Positions 40,898 through 51,037 are shown, counted from the stretch's first letter. The stretch: DNA of 64,000 nucleotides from 2-12-FULL-60-19 sp041483675 (GCA_041483675.1 JBGPGE010000011.1:1-64000); one strand, 5' to 3'. A program made the numbers and translations. The notes: generated by a model from the letters alone, not told the origin.

Positions 40898-40971
40898 AGA
40901 ATAGCCATCTTCGAAAAAGCGGGGAGAACCCGCGACCCCGCCACTGTCTTCTTGACGCAAACGAGCCGTCC

Positions 40972-43158
40972 TCACCGACCGGCGGCCGCTTTGACTTCCC
41001 GTCGCCGCGCATGCAGCACGGGTTCGGTGTAGCCGTTGGGCAAGTCGCAGCCCTTGAAGACTAAATCCAGCGCCGCCTGGAAGCCGATGCTCTTGCCGTG
41101 ATCGGGCGCCATGTTGCGGTAGTTGCGGTCGCCGGCGTTTTGGCGGTCCACCACTTTCGCCATGCGCTTGAACGTCTCGACGACCTGATCCCGCGTCACG
41201 ATGCCGTACTTGAACCAGTTGGCGATATGCTGGCTCGATATGCGCAGCGTCGCCCGGTCTTCCATCAGGGCGACGTCGTTGATGTTCGGAACCTTAGAGC
41301 AGCCGACGCCCTGGTCCACCCAGCGAACGACGTAGCCCAGGATGCCTTGCGCGTTGTTGTCCAGCTCGCGCTGAATCTCCTCCGGCTTTAACTCCCGGTT
41401 CAGCTGCGGCGGCGTCAAGATATTGTCGAGACTCGCGCGGCCTCTCCTCGCCAGCTCCTGCTGTATCTTGGCGACGTTCACATAGTGATAGTGGAGCGCG
41501 TGGAGGGTGGCGGCGGTGGGCGACGGCACCCAGGCGGTATTCGCGCCGGCTTGAGGATGGGCGATCTTGATTCTCACCATCTCGCGCATCTCATCCGGCA
41601 TCGTCCACATCCCTTTGCCGATCTGCGCTTTTCCTCTTAGTCCCGCCTCGATGCCGATGTCCACGTTCCAATCTTCATAGGACTTGATCCACGGCTGCGC
41701 TTTGATCTCTTCTTTCGGCAACATGGGACCCAATTCCATGCTGGTGTGGATCTCGTCGCCGGTGCGGTCCAAAAATCCCGTGTTGATGAACACGACCCGC
41801 TCTTTGGCCGCGCGGATGCATTCCATCAAATTGACGGTGGTGCGCCGCTCTTCGTCCATGATGCCGATCTTGAGCGTGTTCCGCTTCAAGCCCAGGGCCT
41901 TCTCGATGCGCGCGAACAACTCGACCGTGGCGGCGACTTCCTCCGGTCCGTGCTGTTTCGGCTTGACGATGTAGATGCTTTTTTTTCTGCTGTTGGCGAA
42001 TTTCCCCTTCCCCTTGATGTCATGGATGGCGGCCAGCACCGTAACCATCGCGTCGAGGAAGCCTTCGGGGATTTCCTGCCCGCCCATTGTAGTCACGGCA
42101 TCGGTGTACATGTGAATCCCGACGTTGCGAACAAGCAACAGGCTCCTTCCCGGCAGAGTCAACTTTCCCCCGGTCGGCGTGATGAAGCTCTTGTCCGGGT
42201 TGAGCCGACGCTTCAGCGGACGCCCGTTTTTCTCGAAGGTCGCCTCCAGCGTCCCCTTCATGATGCCGCACCAGTGGCGGTAGACCGTGATCTTGTCGGC
42301 GGCATCGACCGCGGCGACGGCGTCCTCGCAGTCTTCGATCGTCGTGATCGCCGCCTCCAGCACCACGTCCTTCACCCCCGCCAGGTGCGTCTTGCCGATC
42401 GGGTGGCTGCGATCGATCTGAATCTCGATGCGCGAGCCGTTGTTGCTGAGCAAAATATCGGTCAACTCGCCGTTCTTCTCCAGATAGCCGAGAAACTTGC
42501 GCCCGTCGGCAAGCCCGACCGTGCTGCCGTCTTTGAGCGTCGCGACCAGTTGCTTCTTGCGCCCCATGCGCCTGAGGAAAAACCGGGTGACGGCGGCAAA
42601 ACTCCCGCGCTTAAAACTGACGACCTTGTCTAGAAACTCCTCGGTGTAGGCGATCACCTTCGCCCCGCGCCGGGGATTGTACGACTCCCCTTTTTCCGCG
42701 CGGCCGTCTTCGGGAATTACATTCGTTCCGTAGAGCGCGTCGTAGAGGCTGCCCCAGCGCGCGTTGGCGGCGTTGAGCGCGTAGCGGGCGTTGTCGAGCG
42801 GCACGACCAGTTGCGCGCCGGCGATTTCGGTGATCTCGGGGTCTACGTTGGCGGTCGTGATTCTAAACTTCTTGCCTTCCGGGGCGAGGTAACCGATCTC
42901 CTTGAGAAAAGCTTTGTATTCTTCCAGATCGAACGGCCGGCTCTTGCGCGCGAGATGGTACTCGTCGACCTGCCGTTGCAGCTTGTCGCGCTTCTCCAGC
43001 AGCGCGCCGTTCTTGGGGCCGAGATCCCTCACGATCGCGCCGAGCGATTTCCAAAATTGATCGGCCTTCACCCCCGTGCCCGGCGCGATCTCATCGCGCA
43101 CGAGCCGGTATAATTTCTCATCGACTCTAAGCCCGCCTACTTCAACCCTGTTTGCCAT
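40972..43158 (-). CDS. glcB: Malate synthase G
   Basis: A 728-residue malate synthase of isoform G (single-chain, larger than the 530-residue A form). It joins glyoxylate and acetyl-CoA to malate, for growth on C2 compounds and glycolate. Conserved stretches: RITTANVDPEITEIAGAQLVVP near residue 100, NARWGSLYDALYGTNVI near 135, VGIHMYTDAVTTMGGQEIPEG and LKIGIMDEERRTTVNLMECI in the TIM-barrel, and MWTMPDEMREM. Usual length and complete. No isocitrate lyase gene lies in the window. Confidence 0.95.
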   Translation of the reverse strand: MANRVEVGGLRVDEKLYRLVRDEIAPGTGVKADQFWKSLGAIVRDLGPKNGALLEKRDKLQRQVDEYHLARKSRPFDLEEYKAFLKEIGYLAPEGKKFRITTANVDPEITEIAGAQLVVPLDNARYALNAANARWGSLYDALYGTNVIPEDGRAEKGESYNPRRGAKVIAYTEEFLDKVVSFKRGSFAAVTRFFLRRMGRKKQLVATLKDGSTVGLADGRKFLGYLEKNGELTDILLSNNGSRIEIQIDRSHPIGKTHLAGVKDVVLEAAITTIEDCEDAVAAVDAADKITVYRHWCGIMKGTLEATFEKNGRPLKRRLNPDKSFITPTGGKLTLPGRSLLLVRNVGIHMYTDAVTTMGGQEIPEGFLDAMVTVLAAIHDIKGKGKFANSRKKSIYIVKPKQHGPEEVAATVELFARIEKALGLKRNTLKIGIMDEERRTTVNLMECIRAAKERVVFINTGFLDRTGDEIHTSMELGPMLPKEEIKAQPWIKSYEDWNVDIGIEAGLRGKAQIGKGMWTMPDEMREMVRIKIAHPQAGANTAWVPSPTAATLHALHYHYVNVAKIQQELARRGRASLDNILTPPQLNRELKPEEIQRELDNNAQGILGYVVRWVDQGVGCSKVPNINDVALMEDRATLRISSQHIANWFKYGIVTRDQVVETFKRMAKVVDRQNAGDRNYRNMAPDHGKSIGFQAALDLVFKGCDLPNGYTEPVLHARRREVKAAAGR

Positions 43159-43216
43159 ACTTTCCCCCTTCGGTTTGCATCATAAAGGAGCACAAAGGGA
43201 TATAGCAAGCATCGCG

Positions 43217-43348
43217 ATGTTCATAGAACTCAACTACCCCGAGCCGGTTCCGGTCGAGCTCGACGCGGCGAAAACGCTGCTGCTGTTGATCGATACGGAG
43301 AACGAAAACGTCCATTCCGACGGGGCGCTCTTTATCGGAGAGAAAGTC
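43217..43348 (+). pseudogene. 5' remnant of an isochorismatase-family hydrolase
   Basis: The ATG at 43217 opens MFIELNYPEPVPVELDAAKTLLLLIDTENENVHSDGALFIGEKV, the start of isochorismatase-like cysteine hydrolases, whose LLLIDTENE carries the catalytic Asp. Family members are 180 residues or longer; here similarity ends after about 43 codons, where a palindromic repeat (from about 43350) begins. The frame then runs through unrelated sequence to 43471. A truncated gene. Confidence 0.7.
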
Positions 43349-43349
43349 A

Positions 43350-43440
43350 GAAAATCAAGGCGGAGCGAGGGATCGCACCGCGGCGTACGTAGTCAGTACA
43401 TGAGGATGCGAGCCCGATGTGGCAACGCAGCAAGCGCCGC
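43350..43440. repeat. Palindromic element truncating the isochorismatase gene
   Basis: AAAATCAAGGCGGAGCGAGGG, a central GTAC-TAGTCA-GTAC dyad (about 43385-43399), then GATGCGAGCCCGATG and GCAACGCAGCAAGCGCC. The order of words matches the interior of the 129-bp mini-elements (CAAGGCG, GTAC dyad, GCAACGC), though the terminal repeats differ. A related REP/MITE-type family is likely. Confidence 0.5.
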
Positions 43441-43448
43441 TCGACGGA

Positions 43449-44459
43449 TCAGGGTCGGCACTGCATCGTAGGGCGGTAAACCTGATGGATCGTAGAGCCG
43501 CTGCTGCCGCCCTGCTCGGTGCCGCCGCCGGGCAAATGAATCCAGCCGTCGATAAATACGGCGCCCGTGACGCCGTGAACGGGAACCGGCATCGGCTCCA
43601 GGCTCGTCCAGCTATCCGTCACAGGATTGTAAACTTCGTGTTGATGGAAGAGTCCCTTGGGGTCGGCGGCGTTTCCTTCGCCGCCGAAGACGTGAAGGCA
43701 GCCGTTGGCCGCGATCCCGTTCACACCGCCGCGCACGGTGGGCATCGGCTTGCGGCTCGCCCAGGCGCCGGTCTTGGGATCGAATACTTCCAAAACGTTC
43801 GTCATCTGGCTGCGAAAGCCGCCTTCAAACCTTCCTCCCGCAACAAAGATTTTGCCGTCGATGGCGGCTGCGGCTATATGATTCCGCTGCGTCGGAAGGT
43901 TCGGCAGCGTCGTCCACATATCCGCGCTCGGATCGTAGACCGCGAAGTCGGCGCCGCGCGGCGGGCGGCCTCCGGCGACGTAGATTTCGCCGTCCACGAC
44001 GACGGCGGCGCCCCCGCCTCTCGCCGTCGGCATCGAAGCCCGGCGAGTCCACGTCGCCTTGGCGGGATCGTATACGAACACAGTGTCGACAAAACCCGCG
44101 CGCTCAGGCGCGCTCTCGGCGCTGGTTTGCCCGCCTATAACGTACAGTTTTCCGTTCGCCGCCGCCGCGACGGTATGGTTGACCGCCAGGGGGAGCGGCG
44201 TCGTGATCTCCCACCGGTCTGTTTTCGTGTCATACACCTGCACCGCGGCGACCGTCACGCGCGTGGAGGGATAGCCGCCGATGACGTAGATTTTGCCGTT
44301 CGATTCCACAACGGCCATCTCCGAGTTGGCTTCCAGCAACGGCGCTCTCGTGCTCCAGTCCTGGCGCGTCGACTCGGCCGAGTTCACCGAGTCACTGCAA
44401 CCGATGAGAGCCAGCGACAGACCCAACCCGGTCAAAGACTTCGACAATCTCTCACGCAT
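43449..44459 (-). CDS. Kelch-repeat lipoprotein
   Basis: A 336-residue protein: signal peptide with lipobox LIGC (about residue 21), then six Kelch blades (IYVIGGY, LYVIGGQ, IYVAGGR, IFVAGGR, LHVFGGEG and a last IHLPGGG), each with a W-containing partner strand. A beta-propeller anchored on the membrane. GGAGG precedes the ATG on the minus strand. It is a distant paralogue of the exported Kelch protein at 15103-16164, sharing the VFGGEGN and MPVPVHG-like fifth and sixth blades. Confidence 0.86.
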   Translation of the reverse strand: MRERLSKSLTGLGLSLALIGCSDSVNSAESTRQDWSTRAPLLEANSEMAVVESNGKIYVIGGYPSTRVTVAAVQVYDTKTDRWEITTPLPLAVNHTVAAAANGKLYVIGGQTSAESAPERAGFVDTVFVYDPAKATWTRRASMPTARGGGAAVVVDGEIYVAGGRPPRGADFAVYDPSADMWTTLPNLPTQRNHIAAAAIDGKIFVAGGRFEGGFRSQMTNVLEVFDPKTGAWASRKPMPTVRGGVNGIAANGCLHVFGGEGNAADPKGLFHQHEVYNPVTDSWTSLEPMPVPVHGVTGAVFIDGWIHLPGGGTEQGGSSGSTIHQVYRPTMQCRP

Positions 44460-44525
44460 GGTGAAATCCTCCGCCTGACGTAGCGCCTACGTGAAAATCA
44501 CGGAGCCGTCAAGAGTTGAAGAGCC

Positions 44526-44553
44526 TTGACTCGGAGACAGTTGCGCCTATAAC
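44526..44553 (+). promoter_or_regulatory. Sigma-70 promoter of the VOC gene
   Basis: TTGACT (44526-44531), 16-base spacer, TATAAC (44548-44553). Transcription near 44560 would leave a 32-base leader with GGGAGG ahead of the ATG. Confidence 0.6.
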
Positions 44554-44591
44554 ATGCGCCTCAGTCAGCAACCCTACACGGGAGGTGCCCT

Positions 44592-45404
44592 ATGTTCGCT
44601 CGAATCAGGCATGTCGCGATCATTACGGAGAATTACCAGAAGATGGCGAAATTCTATCAGACCATTTTCGGCATGAAAAAAATCACCTCCGGGATGACCG
44701 ACGAAAAGGGCGATTATAATCCCGATCGCGGCCACATCAGCGACGGTGTCATCGGCATGGCGCTCCTGCAACGCCATCCGGGCAACCGCTCCGGCATCGA
44801 CCACTACGGCTTCGAAGTAGAGAACATCGACACCCTGCTCGGACGGGTAAAGGCGCGCTATCCCGAACTCAGAGTTATCACGAGCCTGGAGCACGTGCCC
44901 TTTTCAGTGGCGCGGATGTTGGACCCGGCGGGGACGCACATCGACGTCTCCCAGCAGGGCGTGGCGAAGGTGCGGGAAGGCTATTTGGAAGGCGGCTGGG
45001 ATCAGCCCCGCCAGTTAAGCCACGTCGCCATCAGATCGGCTAACCCGGCCAGGCTCGCCGAATTCTACCGCGAGGTGTTCGAGCTGAAGCCGGTGGAAGG
45101 CTCCACGGAGAACGGCGGCTTTTGCCTGACCGACGGCAAGGTCTCCGTGGCGATTCTGCCGTGCGGCAAAACATCGTATAAGGCGATGACCGAGGGGCTG
45201 GATCACATTGGGTTCAAGGTGGAAAACCTCGAAAGAACAAAAGAGGAGATGGAAGCTCTGGGCAAGGCGTCGCCGGAGTCGGCTCCACGCAAGGTCGACA
45301 TCGGCAGATTCGGCCCCGTGACGAAGAGGGAGTTGGAAGCGTGCGCGATGGGCCAACATCCCACGACCGATCCCGACGGCAACCTGCTTGATCTCTTGCA
45401 GTAG
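44592..45404 (+). CDS. Two-domain VOC family protein
   Basis: A 270-residue protein of two vicinal-oxygen-chelate domains. Domain 1 (1-130): RIRHVAIITENYQKMAKFYQTIFGM, with IDHYGFEVENID. Domain 2 (140-270): LSHVAIRSANPARLAEFYREVFELK, with LDHIGFKVENLE. The paired His residues (HVA, DHYGF, DHIGF) are the expected metal ligands. Extradiol dioxygenases, glyoxalases and aromatic-ring enzymes have this form; the size fits a ring-cleaving dioxygenase or 4-hydroxyphenylpyruvate-type enzyme without proof. It is followed by an SBP gene after 10 bp. Confidence 0.8.
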   Translation: MFARIRHVAIITENYQKMAKFYQTIFGMKKITSGMTDEKGDYNPDRGHISDGVIGMALLQRHPGNRSGIDHYGFEVENIDTLLGRVKARYPELRVITSLEHVPFSVARMLDPAGTHIDVSQQGVAKVREGYLEGGWDQPRQLSHVAIRSANPARLAEFYREVFELKPVEGSTENGGFCLTDGKVSVAILPCGKTSYKAMTEGLDHIGFKVENLERTKEEMEALGKASPESAPRKVDIGRFGPVTKRELEACAMGQHPTTDPDGNLLDLLQ

Positions 45405-45414
45405 GGTGGTCGCC

Positions 45415-46407
45415 ATGCAGCCGAAAGCATCAACTATGTTCGCGGCTCGCCATCTTTTTACCTGCATCGTTTTCATCGGCGCGCTGTTTTCCGGCAATCT
45501 CTTCGCCCAGGAGAAAAAAATCATCCTGGGGCTGACGACGCGGGTGGGCAGCACCGCTCTGCCTTTCGTCGTCGCCGAAGAGCGCGGCTTTTTCAAAGCC
45601 GAAGGACTGACCGTTCTGGTCGTCGTCATGCAGAACCAGATCGTGGTCAACGGCGTGGCGACGAAGAACGTGGACTACGGCGGGACCTTTTCCAACTTCG
45701 TCGGCGCGGCGCTCGCGGGTCTGCCGGTGCGTATCGTCATGACGGCGATGGACGGCTCCGATCACGTGCTGGTGACGGCCTCCAACATCAAGCGGATCGA
45801 AGACCTTAAAGGCATGACAATCGGCATCTCGAGCTTCGGCGGCACGCCGCACAGCGAAATTGTCATGATCCTCAGAAAATACGGCATGAATCCGGACAAG
45901 GACGTGACGTTTCTCCAGATCGGCGGCAGCTCGAGCCGCTACACGGCGCTCGAAAGCGGCTCGGTTCAGGCGGTAATGCTCGTCCCTCCGTTCAACAAGA
46001 TGGCGCGCCTCAGAGGCTTCAACGAGCTGCTTTCCTTCAACGACGTGATGCAAATTCCCCTGGGGGGACTCGCGGTCCACACGGACAGGATCAAGGAAAG
46101 ACCGGACGAGATCGTCAAGATGATCAAGGCGGTGCTGAAGAGCATCCAGTTTATTCGGAGCCGGAAGAGCGAGATCTTATCCTACATGGAGAAAAGCTGG
46201 GGCATCAAAGGCACCGACGTGCGCGAGGGCATCTACCATGATATCGCCGGCCTTTACAGCCGCAGCGGCGTGGGATCGGACGAGACGATGCGCAACGTCG
46301 TGCGTCTGGTTCAAGAGGCGAGAAAAACCAAGGGCGAGGTCCAACTTTCAGACGTCGCCGACTGGAGCTATGCCAGGAAGGCGAACGAAGAGGTCAAAGT
46401 AAAGTGA
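45415..46407 (+). CDS. NMT1/SsuA-like ABC substrate-binding protein
   Basis: An about 330-residue exported protein: signal peptide (FTCIVFIGALFSGNLFAQ), then ILGLTTRVGSTALPFVVAEERGFFKAEGL, the SsuA/NMT1 start, and DLKGMTIGISSFGGTPHSEIVMILRKYG. ATG 45415 is used; 45436 is an alternative nearer the signal peptide. It overlaps nothing but lies 10 bp after the VOC gene, so both are probably one transcript. No permease gene. Confidence 0.85.
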   Translation: MQPKASTMFAARHLFTCIVFIGALFSGNLFAQEKKIILGLTTRVGSTALPFVVAEERGFFKAEGLTVLVVVMQNQIVVNGVATKNVDYGGTFSNFVGAALAGLPVRIVMTAMDGSDHVLVTASNIKRIEDLKGMTIGISSFGGTPHSEIVMILRKYGMNPDKDVTFLQIGGSSSRYTALESGSVQAVMLVPPFNKMARLRGFNELLSFNDVMQIPLGGLAVHTDRIKERPDEIVKMIKAVLKSIQFIRSRKSEILSYMEKSWGIKGTDVREGIYHDIAGLYSRSGVGSDETMRNVVRLVQEARKTKGEVQLSDVADWSYARKANEEVKVK

Positions 46408-46437
46408 GTCAAACTACGGCGGCACGAGGAGGAACGG

Positions 46438-47037
<600 letters not shown>

Positions 47038-47123
47038 TGCGCACGACCGCAGGCGCCGCCACGCTTGCCTTGACGGCGAAAGATTTCCGGTGATAGGAAT
47101 GTCCGTAGATGGGAGGCGACGAT

Positions 47124-48218
47124 ATGGCAAACCTAATTGACGCAAAGGGCAGGGCCGGCGAGGTTCTTATCTCCTCGGATTCCCACGTCATGGAGCCGCC
47201 GGCGACACTGGTCGAGCGCGTCGACGCGCCGTTCCGTGACCAGGCCCCGCGTTTTCCGGAGCTCAAGGTCGGCGAAAGTTTTCAGACCCACCCCGGCGGC
47301 TCGGATCCTGACTGTAGAGTCAAAGAGATGGAAGTCGACGGCCTGAGCGCCGAGGTCCTCTACCCGACCTATCTGCTGCCGCACTTCGCCATGGACGACG
47401 CCAACCTCCAAGAGGCCTGCTTCCGCGCCTACAACGACTGGTTGATCGACTATTGCAAAGTGGCGCCGAAGCGGCTGATCGGCATCGCCGCCATCCCGGT
47501 CTACAACATCGACGAGGCGGTGAAAGAACTCACGCGCTGCGCGAAGGCGGGAATGAAAGGCTCGATCATCTGGCAGGCGCCGCACCCCGACCTGCCCCTG
47601 CGTTCGGAACACTACAACAAGTTCTGGGCAGCGTCGCAGGAGTTGAACATGCCGGTCAACCTGCACATCCTGACCGGCCACGGCTATCACAAGCAGACCG
47701 TCTTCGGGAATAGCAGGCAGGGAGTGGAGCACTACCGCGGCAGCGTCAACTTGAAGCTCCGGGAGATCACCGACGCCCTTTTCGAGCTTATCTTCTACGG
47801 CGTGCTCGACCGCTATCCCGGCCTCAAGATCGTGAGCGTGGAAAACGAGATCGGCTGGATGCCGTTCATGCTGCAACAATGGGATTACTACTACCGGCGA
47901 TTTCGCGGGACGAATCCTCCGCCGATCGACAAAGATCCCAGCGAATATTTTCGCCGGCAGATCTACGCAACCTTTTTCCGCGACACGGTGGCGGGCCATA
48001 ACTTCGAATGGTGGGGCCACGACAACGCCATGTGGTCCAACGACTATCCCCACGGCAATTCGACCTGGCCTGAGTCGCGCAAGTACATCGAGCGCGACCT
48101 GGGGCACCTGCCGGGAGATGTGCGCAAGAAGCTCCTCTGCACGAACGTGGCCGGACTTTACGGCATGGAGATTCCCCAGCCGGTCCAGGCGGCGGCGCCC
48201 GCTCGCGCGGTGTCGTAA
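47124..48218 (+). CDS. COG2159-type amidohydrolase
   Basis: A 364-residue metal-dependent hydrolase of the ACMSD/decarboxylase branch. Metal site: ISSDSHVMEPP near residue 20 (Asp-x-His), NLHILTGHG (His) in the middle and SNDYPHGNSTWP near 315 (catalytic Asp). Such enzymes decarboxylate or hydrolyse aromatic and other organic acids. Start 47124 rather than 47109 on similarity; GGGAGGCGAC precedes. First gene of a run with the GNAT, alpha/beta hydrolase, SBP and enoyl-CoA hydratase genes. Confidence 0.86.
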   Translation: MANLIDAKGRAGEVLISSDSHVMEPPATLVERVDAPFRDQAPRFPELKVGESFQTHPGGSDPDCRVKEMEVDGLSAEVLYPTYLLPHFAMDDANLQEACFRAYNDWLIDYCKVAPKRLIGIAAIPVYNIDEAVKELTRCAKAGMKGSIIWQAPHPDLPLRSEHYNKFWAASQELNMPVNLHILTGHGYHKQTVFGNSRQGVEHYRGSVNLKLREITDALFELIFYGVLDRYPGLKIVSVENEIGWMPFMLQQWDYYYRRFRGTNPPPIDKDPSEYFRRQIYATFFRDTVAGHNFEWWGHDNAMWSNDYPHGNSTWPESRKYIERDLGHLPGDVRKKLLCTNVAGLYGMEIPQPVQAAAPARAVS

Positions 48219-48239
48219 GGCAATTTGAGCTAACCGACT

Positions 48240-48803
48240 GTGCAGGGCGTAGAGTTCAGGCGCGCGCGGCCTGAAGATTTTTCCGCGATTCTGAGAATTC
48301 AATCGGCCAACCAGATCGCGAACCTTTCCTCTGACGAGCGCGAGCAGGGATTTCTTTCCGCTCAATTTTCATTCGATCAAATCGCGGCGATGGCCGGCGA
48401 TCTAGGCATCATCGTCGCCGTCGAAGCCGGGACCGTTCTCGGCTTTCTCTGCGGCTTTCGCTGCGACTTCCATACCGGCTCTCCCGTCATCGCTAAGATG
48501 CTGGAAACCTTCGACGGCGTGAAGTTCGAGGACAAACCGCTGAGCGCGCACAAAACTTTCATCTACGGGCCGGTCTGCATCGACCGGCCCCATCGCGGCC
48601 GCCGTCTTCTGCACGGTCTTTACGAGGCGCAAAAGCGAGAGCTTGCCGGACAATTCGAAGTCGGCGTCGCGTTTGTCTCTCGCAGCAATCCTCACTCGCT
48701 CCGGGCCCACGTGACCGGTCTACGCATGGCCGAGGTCGGTGAATTCGAGGTGAAGGGCAACGTGTACGTGACTCTGGCGTTCGAAGTGCCTGATCGTAGT
48801 TGA
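48240..48803 (+). CDS. GNAT-family N-acetyltransferase
   Basis: A 187-residue protein: VEFRRARPEDFSAILRIQSANQ at the start, then IIVAVEAGTVLGFLCGFRC and the acetyl-CoA pyrophosphate loop IDRPHRGRRLLHGLYEAQ, a GNAT arrangement. It begins at GTG 48240 without a clear ribosome-binding site. The substrate is unknown. It lies between the amidohydrolase and alpha/beta hydrolase genes and overlaps neither. Confidence 0.78.
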   Translation: MQGVEFRRARPEDFSAILRIQSANQIANLSSDEREQGFLSAQFSFDQIAAMAGDLGIIVAVEAGTVLGFLCGFRCDFHTGSPVIAKMLETFDGVKFEDKPLSAHKTFIYGPVCIDRPHRGRRLLHGLYEAQKRELAGQFEVGVAFVSRSNPHSLRAHVTGLRMAEVGEFEVKGNVYVTLAFEVPDRS

Positions 48804-48853
48804 CTCCTGACTCGAATTTGCCTAGCCTCGGTCTGCGTGTTGCGAGGAGTAAG

Positions 48854-49963
48854 ATGCTCGACTTTCTGAGACCGAATCATCCGTGGGCGTTCCATATCCT
48901 GAGACTCGTCGCCGAAGCGCAGCAAGGCGGCGGAGACGTTTTCGACATCGCGCGGCTCTGCGAACGGCTTGAACCCGACGACAGGGAAGGCTGGGAGCGT
49001 GGCTGGTTGGAGCTGGCCGAGACGACGGAGGCGAAAGCAAAGCGGGCGCTCGCGGCCGGCCGCAGAGAAACCGCGATGCAGCGCTTCTTCCACGCCAACC
49101 AGTACTACCGAATGTCGGACGTCCTTCTCACGGCGGCGGAGATGGCGAAGAAGACCGAGCGGTTTTTGAAGGCGCAGGAGAATTTTCGCGCCGCGGCACG
49201 GCTGCACGCGCCGCCGATCGAGATCATCACTGTTCGTTGCGGTTCCGAACAATACGACGGCTACTTTTGCCATCCGGTAAATCCAAAACCCGATCGCTGG
49301 CCAGGAATTTTATTTCTCGGCGGCGCCGACGCCTACGCGGAGGAGATTTACTTTGGCGCGCGGCCGATGCTGGCGCGCGGCTGGGCGGTGCTGTTGGCGG
49401 ACACGCCGGGACGGGGATCGTCGCACTACGTCAAAAAGATCCCGACGCGCCCCGACTACGAAGTTCCGGGCCGCGCCTGTATCGACTACCTTGCCTCCCG
49501 CCCGGAGGTCGACGCCAAAAGAATCGCGGTCGTCGGGATCAGCATGGCGGGCTACTACGCGCCGCGCATCGCGGCCTTCGACGCGCGGGTGAAATCGCTC
49601 GTCTGTTGGTCGGGCTGCTACAGCCTGCTGGACGATCTCTATCTCTTCTGCGTCCATCTCCAACCGACGCTGCAGCGTATTCTCGGCGGCGTCACGGATA
49701 GCGAGGCGCGGGAGCGGCTCAAGGCGTTTACCATGGAAGGCATCGCGCAAAAGATCACCTGCCCGACTTTGATTACCCACGGCGGCGAAGATCGCCTGAT
49801 GAGCGTGGAGGGGGCGAAACGACTTTTTGCCGAGCTTGGCAGCGCGGACAAGACGTTGAAAATCTACAACGATCCGAGCCTCGGCGGCACGATCCACTGC
49901 AGCCACGACACCTGGGCGCACAATATTCCCTTCATGCTCGATTGGCTCGAGGCGCGTCTATGA
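48854..49963 (+). CDS. Alpha/beta hydrolase, dihydroxypseudooxynicotine-hydrolase-like
   Basis: A 369-residue protein: helical N-terminal domain (residues 1-125), then an alpha/beta hydrolase domain: PGILFLGGADAYAEE, nucleophile elbow GISMAGYYAP (Ser), acid Asp in HGGEDRLMS and the His in HCSHDTWAHN. The layout is that of C-C-bond hydrolases such as 2,6-dihydroxypseudooxynicotine hydrolase or FrsA-type esterases. GCGAGGAG precedes ATG 48854; the upstream ATG at 48800 would overlap the GNAT gene and seems not used. Confidence 0.85.
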   Translation: MLDFLRPNHPWAFHILRLVAEAQQGGGDVFDIARLCERLEPDDREGWERGWLELAETTEAKAKRALAAGRRETAMQRFFHANQYYRMSDVLLTAAEMAKKTERFLKAQENFRAAARLHAPPIEIITVRCGSEQYDGYFCHPVNPKPDRWPGILFLGGADAYAEEIYFGARPMLARGWAVLLADTPGRGSSHYVKKIPTRPDYEVPGRACIDYLASRPEVDAKRIAVVGISMAGYYAPRIAAFDARVKSLVCWSGCYSLLDDLYLFCVHLQPTLQRILGGVTDSEARERLKAFTMEGIAQKITCPTLITHGGEDRLMSVEGAKRLFAELGSADKTLKIYNDPSLGGTIHCSHDTWAHNIPFMLDWLEARL

Positions 49964-50026
49964 GGCATCGATACAGCGCCTCTGTTTTCCGTTACCGGCT
50001 CTTTTGAAACAGGAGGTCATGTAAAA

Positions 50027-51037
50027 ATGAGCGCAAAACGGATCGCCTCAGGGGTTGTCGCGCTTTGCGCGCTCGCAGCGGTGAGTTTTCCCGCCATGGC
50101 TCAACCGACGAAGCTTGCCGCGGGTTACGGCGCTGTGAGTGCGGATCAACTCGTTCTCTGGGTCGCCAAAGATACGGGAATTTTCGCCAGGAACAATCTC
50201 GACGTGCAGCCCGTCTTTTTCACCGGCGGGACGACTGCCGTCATGGCGATGGTCTCGGGAGAGTCCCCCATGCTTCAGGCCTCCGGCCCTGCCGTGGTCA
50301 ACGCGGCTCTGGCGGGCGCGGAGGCCGTCTACGTCGCGGGCGGCATCGTGACGCTGGATTACCAGTTGATGACTCAGCCTGATATCAAGACGCCGGAGCA
50401 GCTCAAGGGCGGCTCCGTCGCCATCGCCCGCTTCGGGGGCGCCGCGGATTTCGTTGCGCGTTTTGCTCTTGCCAAGCTCGGTCTCAACCCTCTCAAGGAT
50501 GTGACGATCGTGCAGGTGGGAACCACGCCCGACCGTCTGGCGGCTTTGCAGGCGCGGCGGGTGCAAGCCACCGTGCTCGTGCCGCCGACTACTTTTCAGG
50601 CGCAAAAGAGAGGTTTTTACCTCATGGCCGACGTGGCCGCCCTAGGCCTCGCCTACCAGCATCAGGGGGTGGCGACGACGCGCAAGTTCATCCGCGAGCG
50701 TCCCGAGATTGTGCGAAACTTCGTGAAGTCGTACGTAGAAGCGGTGCATCGCATGAAGACGGATCGGCAGACCGGGATAAAAATCCTGGCTAAGCACCTT
50801 CGTCTGGATGACCGGGAGCTCCTCGAAAAGACCTATGACAACTCCATCTCCGACAACAAGCTGCCGCCGAAACAGTATCCGACGTTGGAGGGCCTACGGA
50901 CGATTTTGGACCAGCTCGGCCAAAAGGACCCGAAGGCGCGCGCGGCGAAGCCACAGGACTTTGTGGATGCGCGTTTCATCGAGGAGTTCGACAAAAGCGG
51001 CTTCATCGACAACTTGTATGGCCAGAAGCGGCGTTAG
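50027..51037 (+). CDS. NMT1-like ABC substrate-binding protein
   Basis: A 336-residue exported protein: signal peptide MSAKRIASGVVALCALAAVSFPAMAQ, then KLAAGYGAVSADQLVLWVAKDTGIFARNNLDVQPVFFTGG, the usual opening of the NMT1/SsuA family. A later QLKGGSVAIARFGGAADFVARFALAKLG confirms it. GGAGGTC lies upstream. It follows the alpha/beta hydrolase gene and is followed by the enoyl-CoA hydratase gene after 17 bp. No permease or ATPase gene near. Confidence 0.86.
   Translation: MSAKRIASGVVALCALAAVSFPAMAQPTKLAAGYGAVSADQLVLWVAKDTGIFARNNLDVQPVFFTGGTTAVMAMVSGESPMLQASGPAVVNAALAGAEAVYVAGGIVTLDYQLMTQPDIKTPEQLKGGSVAIARFGGAADFVARFALAKLGLNPLKDVTIVQVGTTPDRLAALQARRVQATVLVPPTTFQAQKRGFYLMADVAALGLAYQHQGVATTRKFIRERPEIVRNFVKSYVEAVHRMKTDRQTGIKILAKHLRLDDRELLEKTYDNSISDNKLPPKQYPTLEGLRTILDQLGQKDPKARAAKPQDFVDARFIEEFDKSGFIDNLYGQKRR

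Noticed and set aside
47133..48365. A 410-codon antisense frame opposite the amidohydrolase
   Set aside because: No ribosome-binding site or recognisable domain, and it spans the gene boundary with GNAT. The sense frame has the metal-binding motifs.
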